A DNA stretch of 64,000 bases from Phalacrocorax aristotelis (GCF_949628215.1 NC_134282.1:7773223-7837222); one strand, 5' to 3'. Shown: positions 26,585-37,517, numbered from the stretch's first letter. Numbers and translations: made by a program. Notes: a model not told the origin generated them from the letters alone.

Positions 26585-26783
26585 GTGATTAAAATACCCA
26601 TCTTTACAGATATAGTAGTTTGTCTTCTTTAAGAAATATGAATCGTAGAATTTACTTTTTTCCTTTTAAAATTTGAAGAAATAAAACTATTTTAGAAACA
26701 GATAAAAACTCACAATATAAATGCATCTGTTTTAACCTTCCCTCTGTGGTTCAAAGCTCACGGGATGCCCCAGTACACGCACA

Positions 26784-26805
26784 TGTGTGTGTGTGTGTAT
26801 GTGTA
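26784..26805. repeat. (TG)n microsatellite
   Basis: About 11 TG units with one A interruption near 26800, between the PPM1L and B3GALNT1 3' ends. Confidence 0.85.
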
Positions 26806-27027
26806 GAGGTGTGGGGTTTGATTATCACGATGCAGTAGAGCTGTCTAGTAACTCAACTGCACCGAACTCCACGCATCCAGCCCTCCAGCAGCCTGGGAAC
26901 ATTATCACAGGCACCAAAGCAATTCCATTTACACGTGCATCGATATACCCAGATATACACACACAAAGTGCATCGCGTTTTCAGAATTTCCCATTGGCTT
27001 CTGCAGACCCTGCAAGATCCACAGGCT

Positions 27028-27106
27028 TGTAACACTCTGAGAATGGTTATGGAGGTGATGCGCTTAAATAAGGTGTAACGCTCTCAGAAGGATTACAGAG
27101 GTGATA
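27028..27106. repeat. imperfect two-copy tandem duplication
   Basis: Two copies of a roughly 33-base unit (tgtaacactctgagaatgg... and tgtaacgctctcagaagg..., both ending ggtgat) start at 27028 and 27074, a period of 46 bases. They differ at several positions. The duplication lies in the interval between the two convergent genes. Confidence 0.7.
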
Positions 27107-27437
27107 TATTGGAAGAAGAAAGTAATTGTTAGCTTCATGCTAACATGCTAACAGAAGACAAATACTCGAGGGCGGCAAAGGATGATGCAGTTGCAAAAAC
27201 AATTAAAAAAAAAAAAAAAACAGGTAGGAATCTGGGAAGCATCCTCAAAGCTAGTTTCTTGGCATAAATATTATTCCTCGGTGACATTTCGTACATCCCA
27301 GAAGACACAGGTAGAAACCCCATGGTTACAGCCGAGCATGAGGAGGAGTGTCAGAGGAAGACGGGGCAGTGTGTTCCAAAGCATCCTGTTTGCGTGGGAC
27401 ACCCACCTGCAAAAGCGCTTTGTGAATTCCTGAAGTT

Positions 27438-27443
27438 TTTATT
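27438..27443 (-). terminator. B3GALNT1: candidate proximal poly(A) signal of B3GALNT1
   Basis: TTTATT on the plus strand is AATAAA on the minus strand, 170 bases after the B3GALNT1 stop. Alternative minus-strand signals lie at 25834-25839 and 23723-23728. Which is used cannot be told from sequence. Confidence 0.35.
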
Positions 27444-27612
27444 TAAGAATATTAGAATGTCCCAGAGAAATGCTGCCATTGCAGTTTTGCTGGGGGAGCA
27501 CAGCTCTCCTTCAGTCAAAGTCACATCTACAGCTGTGGTTTTCTTTTGCGTTGTCCTGGGCTTTAAACATTTTTACACCAAATTCATTTAAGTTTATATA
27601 TAAAATGCAGAA

Positions 27613-28575
27613 TCAAAGGCAAGTAACAGAAGTGTTTGATGACAAAGCCTGCCAAAACCCAATTATTTCACTTGATGTAATGCCATGTACTACAATCAGA
27701 TGTCTGTACTTACAGATATCAAAATTGATTTTATAAAGGAAGAATTGTTGTTTATCTTCTGGAATACTGATGTTCACTTTAAGTATATTTAAGCAAATTC
27801 CAACATAAACATCCTCAAATTTAATAGGTTTGATATGACTCATCAGTGCATAAATCCTCAGAGCCAGTTTTCCATCCAATATATAACCCATCCCACTGCA
27901 ATACGGAGGGTACAACTTGAATGGATATTCATCGTAAGAGATGTATGTTTTTTGGTAAAAGCCTCTGTAGGCAAAGTTATCTATAAAAGGATAGCCAGTA
28001 AAAAGATTTTCTGTGGAATTCAGCTTCAGGAGAAATGTTACCAAGTTAGCGGTGTTGATGAAGACATCGGCATCAGTCTTCATGACGAATTGAGCATTTG
28101 AACAGAACTCGCTGACCCACCTGAACGCCATGATCGTTTTCAAGGTGAGATTGTCGTAAGTGTCCATAAAGTCTTGGCGAATTATGTCACCGTAGAGGAT
28201 GCTTTCGTCTTCTACCGACAGTGCTGCAGCATTGTCTTCTCCTTCAGTGCCCTGACCTACTAAGAACAGTGTTAGGATTCGGTGTCCCCACCAGAAGTCC
28301 TGAGAACCCCATGTTATCCTGATGGCCTGCCTTGACTTCACATCCTTCGGACCTGAAGATACCAAGATGACCAGAAATGGATTTATGTCTTTGCATTTCA
28401 AGTGCTCCCGCAACGTGAAGAGGTAGCGTTGCTTGTAAATTGGTTCGTGTTCATAGAAGTACATAGGGTTTATATGGTCAATCACGGTGTTGGAAGGAAA
28501 AGTTATGTACCACATTATCATGACAGAAACTACAAGGAGAAACAAAAAAACCAATTTTCGTCTTCTCGTACACAT
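27613..28575 (-). CDS. B3GALNT1: B3GALNT1, globoside synthase (beta-1,3-GalNAc transferase 1)
   Basis: Complete 320-residue coding sequence in one exon, as in mammals. The enzyme is a Golgi type II membrane glycosyltransferase of family GT31. It adds GalNAc in beta-1,3 linkage to globotriaosylceramide, making globoside (P antigen). A short basic tail (CTRRRK) precedes a hydrophobic anchor at about residues 7-24. The catalytic domain shows RQAIRITWG (82-90), YGDIIRQDF (128-136), LTLKTIMAFRW (143-153), the metal/UDP-binding acidic triplet DAD (168-170), GFYQKTYISY (205-214), YCSGMGY (225-231) and the GT31 signature FEDVYVG (253-259). N-glycosylation sequons occur at N142, N186, N268 and N314. 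The human protein has 331 residues, and this start aligns with an internal region of its N-terminus. The 5' UTR reaches an acceptor at 28655. Confidence 0.98.
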   Translation of the reverse strand: MCTRRRKLVFLFLLVVSVMIMWYITFPSNTVIDHINPMYFYEHEPIYKQRYLFTLREHLKCKDINPFLVILVSSGPKDVKSRQAIRITWGSQDFWWGHRILTLFLVGQGTEGEDNAAALSVEDESILYGDIIRQDFMDTYDNLTLKTIMAFRWVSEFCSNAQFVMKTDADVFINTANLVTFLLKLNSTENLFTGYPFIDNFAYRGFYQKTYISYDEYPFKLYPPYCSGMGYILDGKLALRIYALMSHIKPIKFEDVYVGICLNILKVNISIPEDKQQFFLYKINFDICKYRHLIVVHGITSSEIIGFWQALSSNTSVTCL

Positions 28576-28655
28576 GACACTGACTGGAACTACTTTGCAG
28601 AAGTGCGCCGGTGACCTTCAGAATCTGTACCACAAATTCTAAAGCACGTTTCTTG
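28576..28655 (-). other. B3GALNT1: B3GALNT1 5' UTR portion of coding exon
   Basis: On the minus strand a strong acceptor (ttttatttctttttcag) ends at 28656, leaving 80 bases of untranslated exon before the ATG at 28575. This fits the known organisation of B3GALNT1, with noncoding 5' exons spliced to one coding exon. Confidence 0.8.
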
Positions 28656-30157
28656 CTGAAAAAGAAATAAAAAGGTAGTGTTCAGAATGCTGTTATTCAA
28701 ATATTATCTTTTTCTTACCTCATCTGATGTGTCAGCTCAAAACGAGCTATAATATAACGAAGACAAAACCAAGGCTTGCCAGCCCAGCTGTTGTACGCCA
28801 TGGTCCAGCAGCCAGTACACCACGCGTCACTGCTGTGCCCAGAAACAAGCATGAGCAGAACACTGAGCTGACACTCAGCACGGTGTGTGGCTGAAACCTC
28901 ATAGCTTTCACCTTGGAAATCTCCCCTACATAAACCTCGTCACTGCGAAAGACCAAGCACTGTGATGCCAGAGGTCCCAGCTCAATGTCTTCTACTCAAT
29001 TACATCTTGAGGAAGGAGTACTGTAGCTGTTAGATTTTGTGCACAAAGCGCTCAGCAAATTGATGTTCAGAGGCTTCAAAAATTTGTAATTTATTTCAAA
29101 GAAAGGAAGTCCTACTAGTTTTTATAAGGTGAGGCAAATCAGCCAAGAAAGCAGGTAAAAAAAGAAGCAAATATTTCATCCCTCATGTAAGGGTTGAGCA
29201 GCCACTCACTCTGAACTCACCAAACGGGTGATGGGGGCGATGGAGAAAAATCAACTTCCTTACCAGCTGCAGACACGCAACCACAAACATGCCTTGACAG
29301 GCTAAGCTAAGTCTTACGCTGCCCCAACAAACGGCTACGCCCACAACACGCAACATTACACAGCAATCATTTATTTTCTAATATGTACTAATTAAATCAA
29401 GTGATTCAATAAAGGGGCACCGCAGCCAGTTTTGTTGTAGCAGCTTTACAGTTGACCTAACGGGAGCAGCAGAGAATCCACTGCAGCAGACAAGTGTCAA
29501 ATCTTAAAGCAGGTTTTGCAAAGCCTTCTAACGTTTTCCGTTTAAATGAAAATCCTCCTGCTACTTCCATCTATTTAAGTTTTAAAGAAGAAAGGATCCC
29601 ATCTGCATTATTTTCATGAAATGCCTACAAAAACAAAACAGATGTGCCTGGCAGAGCTCAGCCAGCTGCACAAACCGAGAACATCCATCGGCTCAAGAGA
29701 TGGAGATGAACCAAAGACATTTTTCGGCTAGAGATGCCCACCTCGGCCTGGAGCCCCAGCGACACGGCGAGGTACTTACGCACCCCCGTGGAGCCCATGC
29801 TGAAGGTATTACTCCAGTGTCAGGACTAGATATTCAAATCAATACATCTTTCCAAAACTAAATTCAAAAATAGAATCCTGGTCCTCTACCCTCCATTTGG
29901 CAGCACTTGCCTTTACTGCATTTCTTTAAAACTACATACACTGTGAACATGTATTAGATAACTTTAAGCCAAAATAATTAGAATGTGTTACTGAGGGAGT
30001 TCCAAATGGTGTCTGATGCTTGCAGTAATAATATTTACCCTGCCCTGTAAAGTATCCACACAGACACAGTAAAGACAATGGAAGGTTGACTTCACAGAGC
30101 AATTAATGGCTACTGAACTTAGCTTTGAAATTACAACCACAGCGCTTGTTCTTTATC

Positions 30158-30184
30158 AAAAAAAAAAAAAAAGGAAAAAAAAAA
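30158..30184. repeat. poly-A tract
   Basis: A15, GG, A10. No adjoining retrotransposon body is recognised. Confidence 0.85.
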
Positions 30185-33100
30185 TCAACCAAGCCCCAAG
30201 ATAGCAGGCTAGAATTTAGGTAAATTTGATTTGCCAGAGCCCACCCGCCTTGTATTTTCTGTGTATGGGTTTGATTTTAATTTAATGATCCTTTAAAGGA
30301 AGCATTTGGAGCCCATTTCACCAACGATGCACAGCACATCACTTAAAGTCTGTTAAAGTCACTTTATACAAATAGCTCTTTAAATAGAAGAATTTCAGAC
30401 TGATCCCCCTCAAAGCTGTGTTTCTCCAAGAACACCGCGTCACTAACAGGAGTCACTCCTTCGCTAAAGGCACCTCCTGTAACTGCAGGCAAACAACTTC
30501 CTACCGTGACTGACGTCCTAGCTTATAAAAACACAGAACCTCGGAAGTTTTATGCTGAATCACTTCCTTTTCCCCACAGGGATTAAGCTTATGCAGGTGT
30601 AACAGAACAGAAGTTTGGCAAGTGCAGAGGGAACTATCATCGGGACAGCTGAAACTGCACTTTAGGAAGTTGATTATAACCAAAAAACCCTCAGATTTGC
30701 CAATCTGGTATTTACTTCCTGGTTTTACAGGGGAAGAAAATAGTGAAAATGCTCGGTTCTCCTCTCTTTATATAGACCACCCTGACTTTCAGGGAACTTA
30801 GTGGAAGAAAATAACCTAAGTTAGGTATCAGTGCTTACGTATTTGATTTTATATCAGTAACACTTCTCAGGGTTTGATGATCAATTTAAAGTAAAAGTAT
30901 ATCAAAGTTTGATCGGTTCTTCACTACCTAACAGGAAAAAAAATATTTGACTGTAAGGATTTTGATTCTTTATGGACAGAAAAGCCTGATTACATGTCAT
31001 ACACTGTTCCCGGACTGTTATCCACAGTGAGACAGATTTCATCTGTTAACGCGCTTCACTGACGAGGTGCCAGGGGGTTAACATATACCACAATTTTATT
31101 GTATTTTCCACTGTCCTTAAGCAAGTTATTTTAACCTATAGAGTAAACCCAATACATAATAAGACAGAAATTGGTAGAGCAAGATAAATGAAATTTGGGG
31201 GAAGGAGAATATGACCTGTTCCATGTTCCAACAGTCCGCAGCAAGGTCAAAGGTTGTGGGGGTCTCATACCAGCTGAGAGGGAGCTCCACTGAGTTACTC
31301 CCATTCTCCAATTTTATAGCTGGCGTGAAGCCCCTAGTCCCCACATATCTTTGTACCCAGAGTCTTAATCCCTGCAGCACACCCTGCAACGACTCTTGGA
31401 GCTGAACAGGGGCTGTTTGGGTAGATAAATGAGGGGTGAGGGGGAGGAAGGCCTCATGGTTCAGCAAAGATGTTCATGCTTCTATAATTTAAAGGAGCCA
31501 CACAACTAAACCCTTAACCATGAGTTGTGCTTGTGATTAGTGTTTAGTTGCGCGTGGGTGACAGCTTCTTGATTTGGTTTAAATACTTCCCCCAGAGTGT
31601 TCTGGTAGAAACTGTCTAGGCTCTTGATGTAAGTTTAAGCCTAATTTTCTGGCAGCTGATAAGCAGTGTAGGGACTGGCAGGGGCATGTTATCGGAGTCT
31701 GCACAGCAGGGGCCATGGGCTAAGCCAGGGGGGACCACTAAGTCTTCACCTAGTTCCTCCCCTCACCTTGGCCTCATCATGGCGTCCCCCTCTTCAGCAG
31801 ACCCCCAACATTAGTCCAGTCCCAGGGTTGGGACCCCACATTACCTGACATTTTGAACAACAGGATCGGAGACCAATGCCTGGTCTGCTACGTAATGAAA
31901 AATCTGGGAAAATAAATCATCCTTTGCCCATACTCTGCAAAACACAATCTTAAAGCTACCATATCCTTATGAAGAGCCTGCACCACAGGGCATCCAGGAC
32001 AAACACTGTAAAACGCTGGTTTGCTGCATGACTCCTGAGGAGCTAGGAAGTCCAGTCCCCACAAGCCCTGCCATTCTCTTCCCTAAGGTCACGTTCCCCC
32101 AGCGATACGCTAAACTGCCTGCAAGCTAGCACAGGTTCACAAAAACATGGCTCTCGTAACAGTCACGGAGCAGAAACTACACTCCCCAAATCATCAGACA
32201 GCTATTTCTGCAGCACTGAGAATTCCAAATACAGGCAGCCATCCTCCAACATCATTAAGCACAGAACTCCGACTTCAAACACATACAGAAAAGAATGAAG
32301 GGGCAAATTAAAGGTGAAAACCAAACCACAGCCCCTGACAGGAAAACCCCCTTCTCTTCCTATTTCAAATGCTTAAAGCAAAGCAATGAGTTTGAGGAAG
32401 TCAGGCCTGAAGGTTGAACTGGGGCTGTTGCTCAGAGGTGATGCAGTTACAGACCTTCCAGCTACACCCAGGACAGGTTCTCCACCGCTTCTGGGCCTCG
32501 TCGGCGGTTTCTGCGTTCCAGCTGCACCACGGCACACGCAGCAGGGAGCGATACCAGGGACATACCAGGGAGCGATTCCCATCAGAGAAATGCTTTCATT
32601 TGCTTCTAAGCTCACGGCTTCCTGGCACGACAAGGTAAGAGTTCAAAATTGTGCTGACACATGAAAATGGTCAACTTTAAAACAAATGCAAGACATCGTG
32701 TACTAAGCATGCTCTATAGTAATTTTAGTTAGATTTCTCACAATCTGCTATGGTACCTAATTACTGAGTGCAGCCACTCTTGACAGTAAAAAGGTGGCAA
32801 ATTCTCATAGTCATTAAAATCTAATAATAACCAATTAATAGTCCAATTTAAAAATTTAAAAAATACCATATTTATAATGTGAGTTGTATAGAAAAATAAG
32901 CCCTTTTTTTTTTAAAGCTACCAGCAGAAATAATTTGGAAATATATTACTGTTCCTGGCTTCTCATTTTCTTCATATGCCTTACTGCCACTAGAAACAAG
33001 ACGGATTTTTGCAGGATCCTGGGCTATGATGATCTAATGTAACAATACTTTAAACATGGTTTTAAATAACCTTTAACAATGACTTGCTCTCAGGCCGCCC

Positions 33101-33283
33101 AAGCAATCTCCATTCTCCCTTCTAGGCAACTTTCACAGTGCGCAGGTTAATTAAGAGGTAACAGCCCGAAAGGGTGAATTCGTTAAGCGGAAATCTACTG
33201 CCTCTGCATGTAAAACGTAAATGTAAATATAAATATAAAATGTAGCACGCAAAAATTTAAAGCCATTTAACTGTTTGCTATTT

Positions 33284-33306
33284 AAAAAAAAAAAAGGGGG
33301 GGGGGG
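33284..33306. repeat. A12-G11 homopurine junction
   Basis: Twelve A followed directly by eleven G, at the edge of the CpG island that probably serves B3GALNT1. A likely length-variable site. Confidence 0.9.
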
Positions 33307-33359
33307 AAACTCGGTGACAGAAGAGTGTTTTGTTCTCTTTTCCCCCACACAGAGTTTCT

Positions 33360-33850
33360 TGAGCCCCTTCTCCTCCCGGCACACCCGTGAAGCCCCCGGC
33401 CAAGAGTGGGGTGCACACCCACCCCCCGCCCGCCGCCTCACGCCAGGCCGGGGGGGCCCGGGGGAGCCCTCGTCCCCCGACCCGCCGTTAAATGGCCGCG
33501 CGGCCCCGGCGCCCGCGCGGCCCCTCAGGCCGCCCGCGCTCCCCGTCCCCCGCCCGCTCTCACCGCACCTCACCTCACCGCGCCGCCGCCGCCTCTCGTG
33601 CGCAGCGGCCGGGCCCTCAGGGCGAGAGCGGCGGGCCTGGCTCGGGAGTTCCGCCCGCGCCCTGGGGAAGCGGGGCCAGCGGGCACCGGGAAATGCCCGC
33701 CCCCGCCGCCTCCTCGGGAGGGCCCGGGCGGGCCCCGCGGCGGGAGCGGGTGGCTGGCGCGGGGGCACCTCCGGGCCGGCCTCCCGGGGCTTCTGCTGGC
33801 TCCGGCCTTTGAAAATCGCAGCGTGACTGGGTGTGAGATGGAAGGGTGTG
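33360..33850 (-). promoter_or_regulatory. B3GALNT1: CpG island, probable B3GALNT1 promoter and first exon
   Basis: About 500 bases of very high GC with dense CpG, in AT-rich surroundings. On the minus strand three GTGAG motifs lie within 20 bases (plus-strand CTCAC at 33559, 33569 and 33574), each a potential splice donor. This supports a minus-strand first exon lying between about 33.58 and 33.8 kb that splices to 28655. Long open frames here on both strands (106-205 codons) arise from the lack of AT-rich stop codons and match nothing known. The island could alternatively, or also, drive a plus-strand transcript toward ARL14. Confidence 0.65.
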
Positions 33851-35354
33851 GGTCCCAGGGGGGAGAACTGGTGTTCTCAAATCTTGCTTCAGCTGCTGGG
33901 CTCGACTGTGGCGAGGGTTCACCCCCGAGCCCCCCCAAACCATGAAATCCATTATATTTTGTAATGTTACAAAAGCACGCAGCAGCTGTGGAATATCCTG
34001 CTTGGACATATTAGGTTTTAAACCTACACAGTTTACAAAAAGTTTATTGTGCAGCGTTTTGAGTTCAGATGAATTGATGGTAAATCAGATGTCCCAGGTT
34101 TAGTTTATTACTAGGAGTATTTTAAACCAAACCTACAGCAAACCCTACGTGAGCAGGGTCGCCTCACCCTGGCAAAGCAAACACACCTTTGGACACACCA
34201 AAGGTCAATTTCTCGTTCCCTCATTGCTCATCTTTTGGCGCAAACGGAGATTCAGAACCCGCAAGCGGGAGGCTGCGTTGCGGCATATCTCATGCAGCTG
34301 ACCACAGCTCCAGTTTGGCCTCACGCTCCAAAGTAACATGGGAAATCATTGCTGGAACTGGGCTCCGCATCGCAAAATCCTGCTCCAAACCAAAGTCACG
34401 TGTGACTCGGGTACAGTTTAAAACTGCAAAGCCATGGAGCCTCTGGAAGCTAGCTGCCCTGTCCTGGAAAGAAATGTAAACAGCTTGTAAAAAGTCAGGC
34501 ATTGCTTAATCGCATCTTTAAAGTGCTAGTCTGATGTAATAACAGTTGAGACTGTAAATATCGGATAAAGTTGGAGCAAACATAGAGAGCAGAGAACTGC
34601 GGGACATGTTTAAATCACAGCGCTGCCCATGACACGGAGCATCCTTCCACTCTGCCACCGCTGGCACAGGAAGGGGGTTTTGCCCCAGTCAAGATAACCG
34701 TATTTCAAGGAGGCGGTGGTTTTGCAGGGAATTATGACTCACTGGGCTGTGTTAACAATGCGTTTTGCATAGTTTCCCATCGCCCCATCTTTCGATTTGA
34801 TTCATGCACATAATTTATAAAAAAATGCAAACGCTTTCTTCCCTGCTTTAATACATCATGACCTGCTCCTGAAAAAATCCTCCACGTAATCTCTACATGT
34901 TATTAAAATGTAAAATGTACAACAGTGCGTACATCGCTGTCATCTTCTCTTGCCCCCCATTAGTTCTGGCATAACCCTTGTAGCTTCAAGAGAAACCAGA
35001 CTGTAACTTGTCTGTCAAGACTGAGGTTTATTTTACGCAACGTGGGTAATATCTGAGCAACCAGTGTCATAATCACTGCAGTGATTATCCTATCAGTCAG
35101 CAGCTCGTTTGGCCAGGCAACCTCTACATCTTTTTGCTGATTATGTACTTTGTGAAGCAAAGACATATGGTAAGAACTAATACAGGTCATCTGGGCATAA
35201 GGGCACATAAGTATCGCGGCACTCGGTACGCACTGGAGCCGCCCAGCAGAGGACTCATAACTGTCAAAAAAATGAAGACTTAATATGAATTAAATAATAT
35301 TAGACTTAATTTTCTACCTCCTCTTTTTAGAATTCTGCTCATTAGAATGCTGGC

Positions 35355-35371
35355 AAAAAAAAAAAAAAAAA
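35355..35371. repeat. poly-A tract (17)
   Basis: Uninterrupted A17 about 180 bases left of a CR1 fragment. CR1 does not end in poly-A, so the two are probably unrelated. Confidence 0.85.
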
Positions 35372-35549
35372 GATCTTTTGGTTGAAACTCAGTTATTTCC
35401 CCTCTCCTTGTTCCTTTCTTGAACGAAATATTGATCACAGACTAGTGGGCAACAGCAGAATAGAGCATAATGAAGCCAACAGAAATTTTTAATTTCAGGT
35501 AACTGAATCTCAGTAATGACTGGATCATGAGATCTATATTTAGTCTCCA

Positions 35550-35730
35550 TCACAGAATCACAGAACGGCAGAGGTTGGAAGGGACCTCTGGAGATCACCC
35601 CGTCCCACTCCCTGCTTGAGCAGGCACGCCCAGAGCAGGGGTCACAGGACTGCGACCAGGCAGGGTTTGAATATCTCCAGGGAAGGGACTCCACAGCCTC
35701 TCTGGGCAGCCTGTGCCCCTGCTCTGTCAT
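35550..35730 (-). mobile_element. CR1 LINE 3' fragment
   Basis: On the minus strand it ends in attctgtg-like repeats (plus-strand cacagaatcacagaa at 35551). Its body matches the CR1 3' region (cctctctgggcagcctgtgcc, gaatatctccagggaaggga). It is 5'-truncated at about 35730 and of the same subfamily as the copy at 1779-2270. Confidence 0.9.
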
Positions 35731-36557
35731 GGAGAGTGCAGTTAAACAAACGCAACTCACCAAATTTATAGCTCAGGAGCGAAATCAGCATGGACAGCTT
35801 TATGCGTGAGTGGGCAGGAGGAGTAACTGGTGGAGTCTGCAGCAGCCACCTAGAGCAGAGCATGTTTTCGAGTGGAGTTCTCTGACGGTTTGATGTACCC
35901 ACGTAGACTCGCATTAGAAACCTCTCGAGATTCATTTGTTGCTGGGAGATGAGACGCACCGCTAAATCAGGCCCCTTGTCATTTCACAGATGGATAAGTA
36001 TGGACAAACCTTAAAATTTCTCCTCGCTGGCTGTGTTCGTGTTTCTTTTCCTAAGCGGATGCGGACGCAGTAATAAAGGGATTTATCTCCGGGCACGCGC
36101 TGACACCGGGCAGACAGCTAGTGGCTCCCTGCACCGTGGGATTAGGCGGTACAAACAGCCTGCTGCTGGTTTGGTACACACAATTTTACAATGTAAAGGG
36201 TTCTCAAATGGTCGTGTAAGTGCGGTTATTTGTTCAAACACGTTTGAAGACTGCAACCTTTGTGCTTGTGACCAACTGGTATATTACTCATAGTTGTTCT
36301 ACCCACAAGCTTGGCACTGAACATTACACCTTCATAAATACTGTTTGCATATTACTGAGTTGATAAAAGCCAGCTTGTATTTGTACAGAGCTTTTATTTA
36401 CTTTTCATAGCGTAAAGCTGCTTCTTCCTCTTCCTCTTCCTTACTCTTTCTGCTTCACCTCACGGAGGAGGAAAGATCATCTTACTGACAAAAATTGGCT
36501 TCACAGAAGACGGTGAATTCCAGCTTTAAAGGCTTACTAGAGAGCACCGCAGCACAA

Positions 36558-37142
36558 ATGGGCCTCCAGAACACGAAACACTCCAAAGCCAAGCAAGCTA
36601 ATATGCTGATGTTAGGACTCGATTCCGCAGGAAAATCTACGCTCTTGTACAAGTTGAAGTATAACGATGTCTTTCTAACAATTCCAACAATTGGCTTTAA
36701 CGTGGATATGATTGACACTGGGAAAGATTTTACACTGACATTTTGGGATGTTGGAGGACAACAGAAAATGAGACAGTTCTGGTGCAATTTCCTGGAGAAC
36801 GCAGACGGACTGCTCTATGTTGTGGACAGCTCTGATAAGCAGCGTCTGGAAGAATCAAGGAAAGAATTTGAACTCATTTTAAGGAATGACTCTCTAAGAA
36901 GCGTACCGGTCGTCGTGCTAGCGAACAAGCAGGATTTGCCTGGAGCTTTGAACGCTGAGGAAATAACCCGGAGATTCCACATAAAGAAGTCCTGCAGCGA
37001 CAGGAATTGGTATGTACAACCCTGTTGTGCTCTCACAGGAGAGGGTTTGTCAGAAGCTCTCCAAAGACTAACCTCGTTTGTAAAACACTACAGCAGATCA
37101 AAGGAGACTTCTACAATCTTTAAGGAAATCGAAACACTTTAA
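36558..37142 (+). CDS. ARL14: ARL14, ARF-like small GTPase
   Basis: Intact 194-residue ARF-family GTPase in one exon. Mammalian ARL14 acts on MHC class II vesicle movement in dendritic cells through an actin/MYO1E adaptor. Motifs: Gly2 for N-myristoylation (MGLQ), P-loop GLDSAGKST (20-28), switch I TIPTIGFNV (41-49), switch II WDVGGQ (63-68), NKQD (123-126) and CALTGEG (157-163). The SDRNWYVQPCCALTGEGL block matches ARL14 better than ARL11. The ATG at 36558 is chosen because it supplies the myristoylation glycine, has A at -3 and G at +4, and gives a length close to the human 192. The frame stays open 63 bases upstream, but only from a TTG, so that extension is not a start. Confidence 0.95.
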   Translation: MGLQNTKHSKAKQANMLMLGLDSAGKSTLLYKLKYNDVFLTIPTIGFNVDMIDTGKDFTLTFWDVGGQQKMRQFWCNFLENADGLLYVVDSSDKQRLEESRKEFELILRNDSLRSVPVVVLANKQDLPGALNAEEITRRFHIKKSCSDRNWYVQPCCALTGEGLSEALQRLTSFVKHYSRSKETSTIFKEIETL

Positions 37143-37517
37143 GAATGTCTATCCTCAAATTCCAGCGAACTTCCACCTACCTATTTTGTTGGACAGACTA
37201 AACCTGAAAATACTGGATTCTGGAGAACTCTTCGAAGTATTTATAAAGAAGTTTGACAATATTAAATTATAATGTTATTCATGCAGATGCTTCTGAGAGA
37301 CTGCTCTGCAGCATTTTATTAGTGATCGTATGCTTGGGGTCACTGAGCTCAGAAGTGTGGCTGCTGAATGATGAAAAAGGTGGAGTTGAGCTTCTGAATT
37401 TTAGCAAGTGGAAGCAAAATAGTTGAGCAGTGCTTAAAACACTGAAGTTATTTTGTCAAGAAGTAAAAGAGCCAAGTTGTTTGTTCAGCAAGAAAAGCAA
37501 GAGATAAAATGTTTCGT

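Larger units (their letters stand above)
17252..26600 (+). other. PPM1L: probable long PPM1L 3' UTR
   Basis: From the PPM1L stop to about 26.6 kb there is no recognisable coding exon, no clear transposon and no other gene. The stretch contains AATAAA signals at 17838 and 26579 on the plus strand. Mammalian PPM1L transcripts are known to carry a 3' UTR of many kilobases, and a distal end near 26.6 kb would give about 9.3 kb here. Several open frames of 60-140 codons (for example 19546-19914 minus, 20474-20833 plus, 25261-25683 plus) match no family I know and I treat them as chance. The UTR extent is inferred; only transcript data would fix it. Confidence 0.55.
28656..33560 (-). other. B3GALNT1: probable B3GALNT1 5' intron(s)
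   Basis: The stretch lies between the coding-exon acceptor and the CpG island at 33.4-33.8 kb, which carries minus-strand donor-like sites. It is mostly AT-rich with A-tract 30158-30184 (A15-GG-A10). I see no coding exon. A block at about 31.2-32.1 kb is noticeably richer in C and G than its surroundings and is unexplained (see findings). Additional noncoding 5' exons could be present unseen. Confidence 0.6.
33851..36557. other. intergenic region and ARL14 5' flank
   Basis: 2.7 kb between the CpG island and ARL14. It holds a CR1 fragment at 35550-35730 and an A17 tract at 35355-35371. A TATA-like gataaaagcc lies near 36363, about 200 bases before the ARL14 start codon. That could mark an ARL14 promoter if the gene is transcribed as a single exon. 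A splice acceptor-like ttggcttcacag ending near 36506 is an alternative. Nothing else is recognised. Confidence 0.5.

Noticed and set aside
33151-33945. Open frames of 106-205 codons on both strands around the 33.4-33.8 kb CpG island
   Set aside because: They are Arg/Pro/Gly/Ala-rich, overlap in several frames and match no family. High GC simply removes stop codons.
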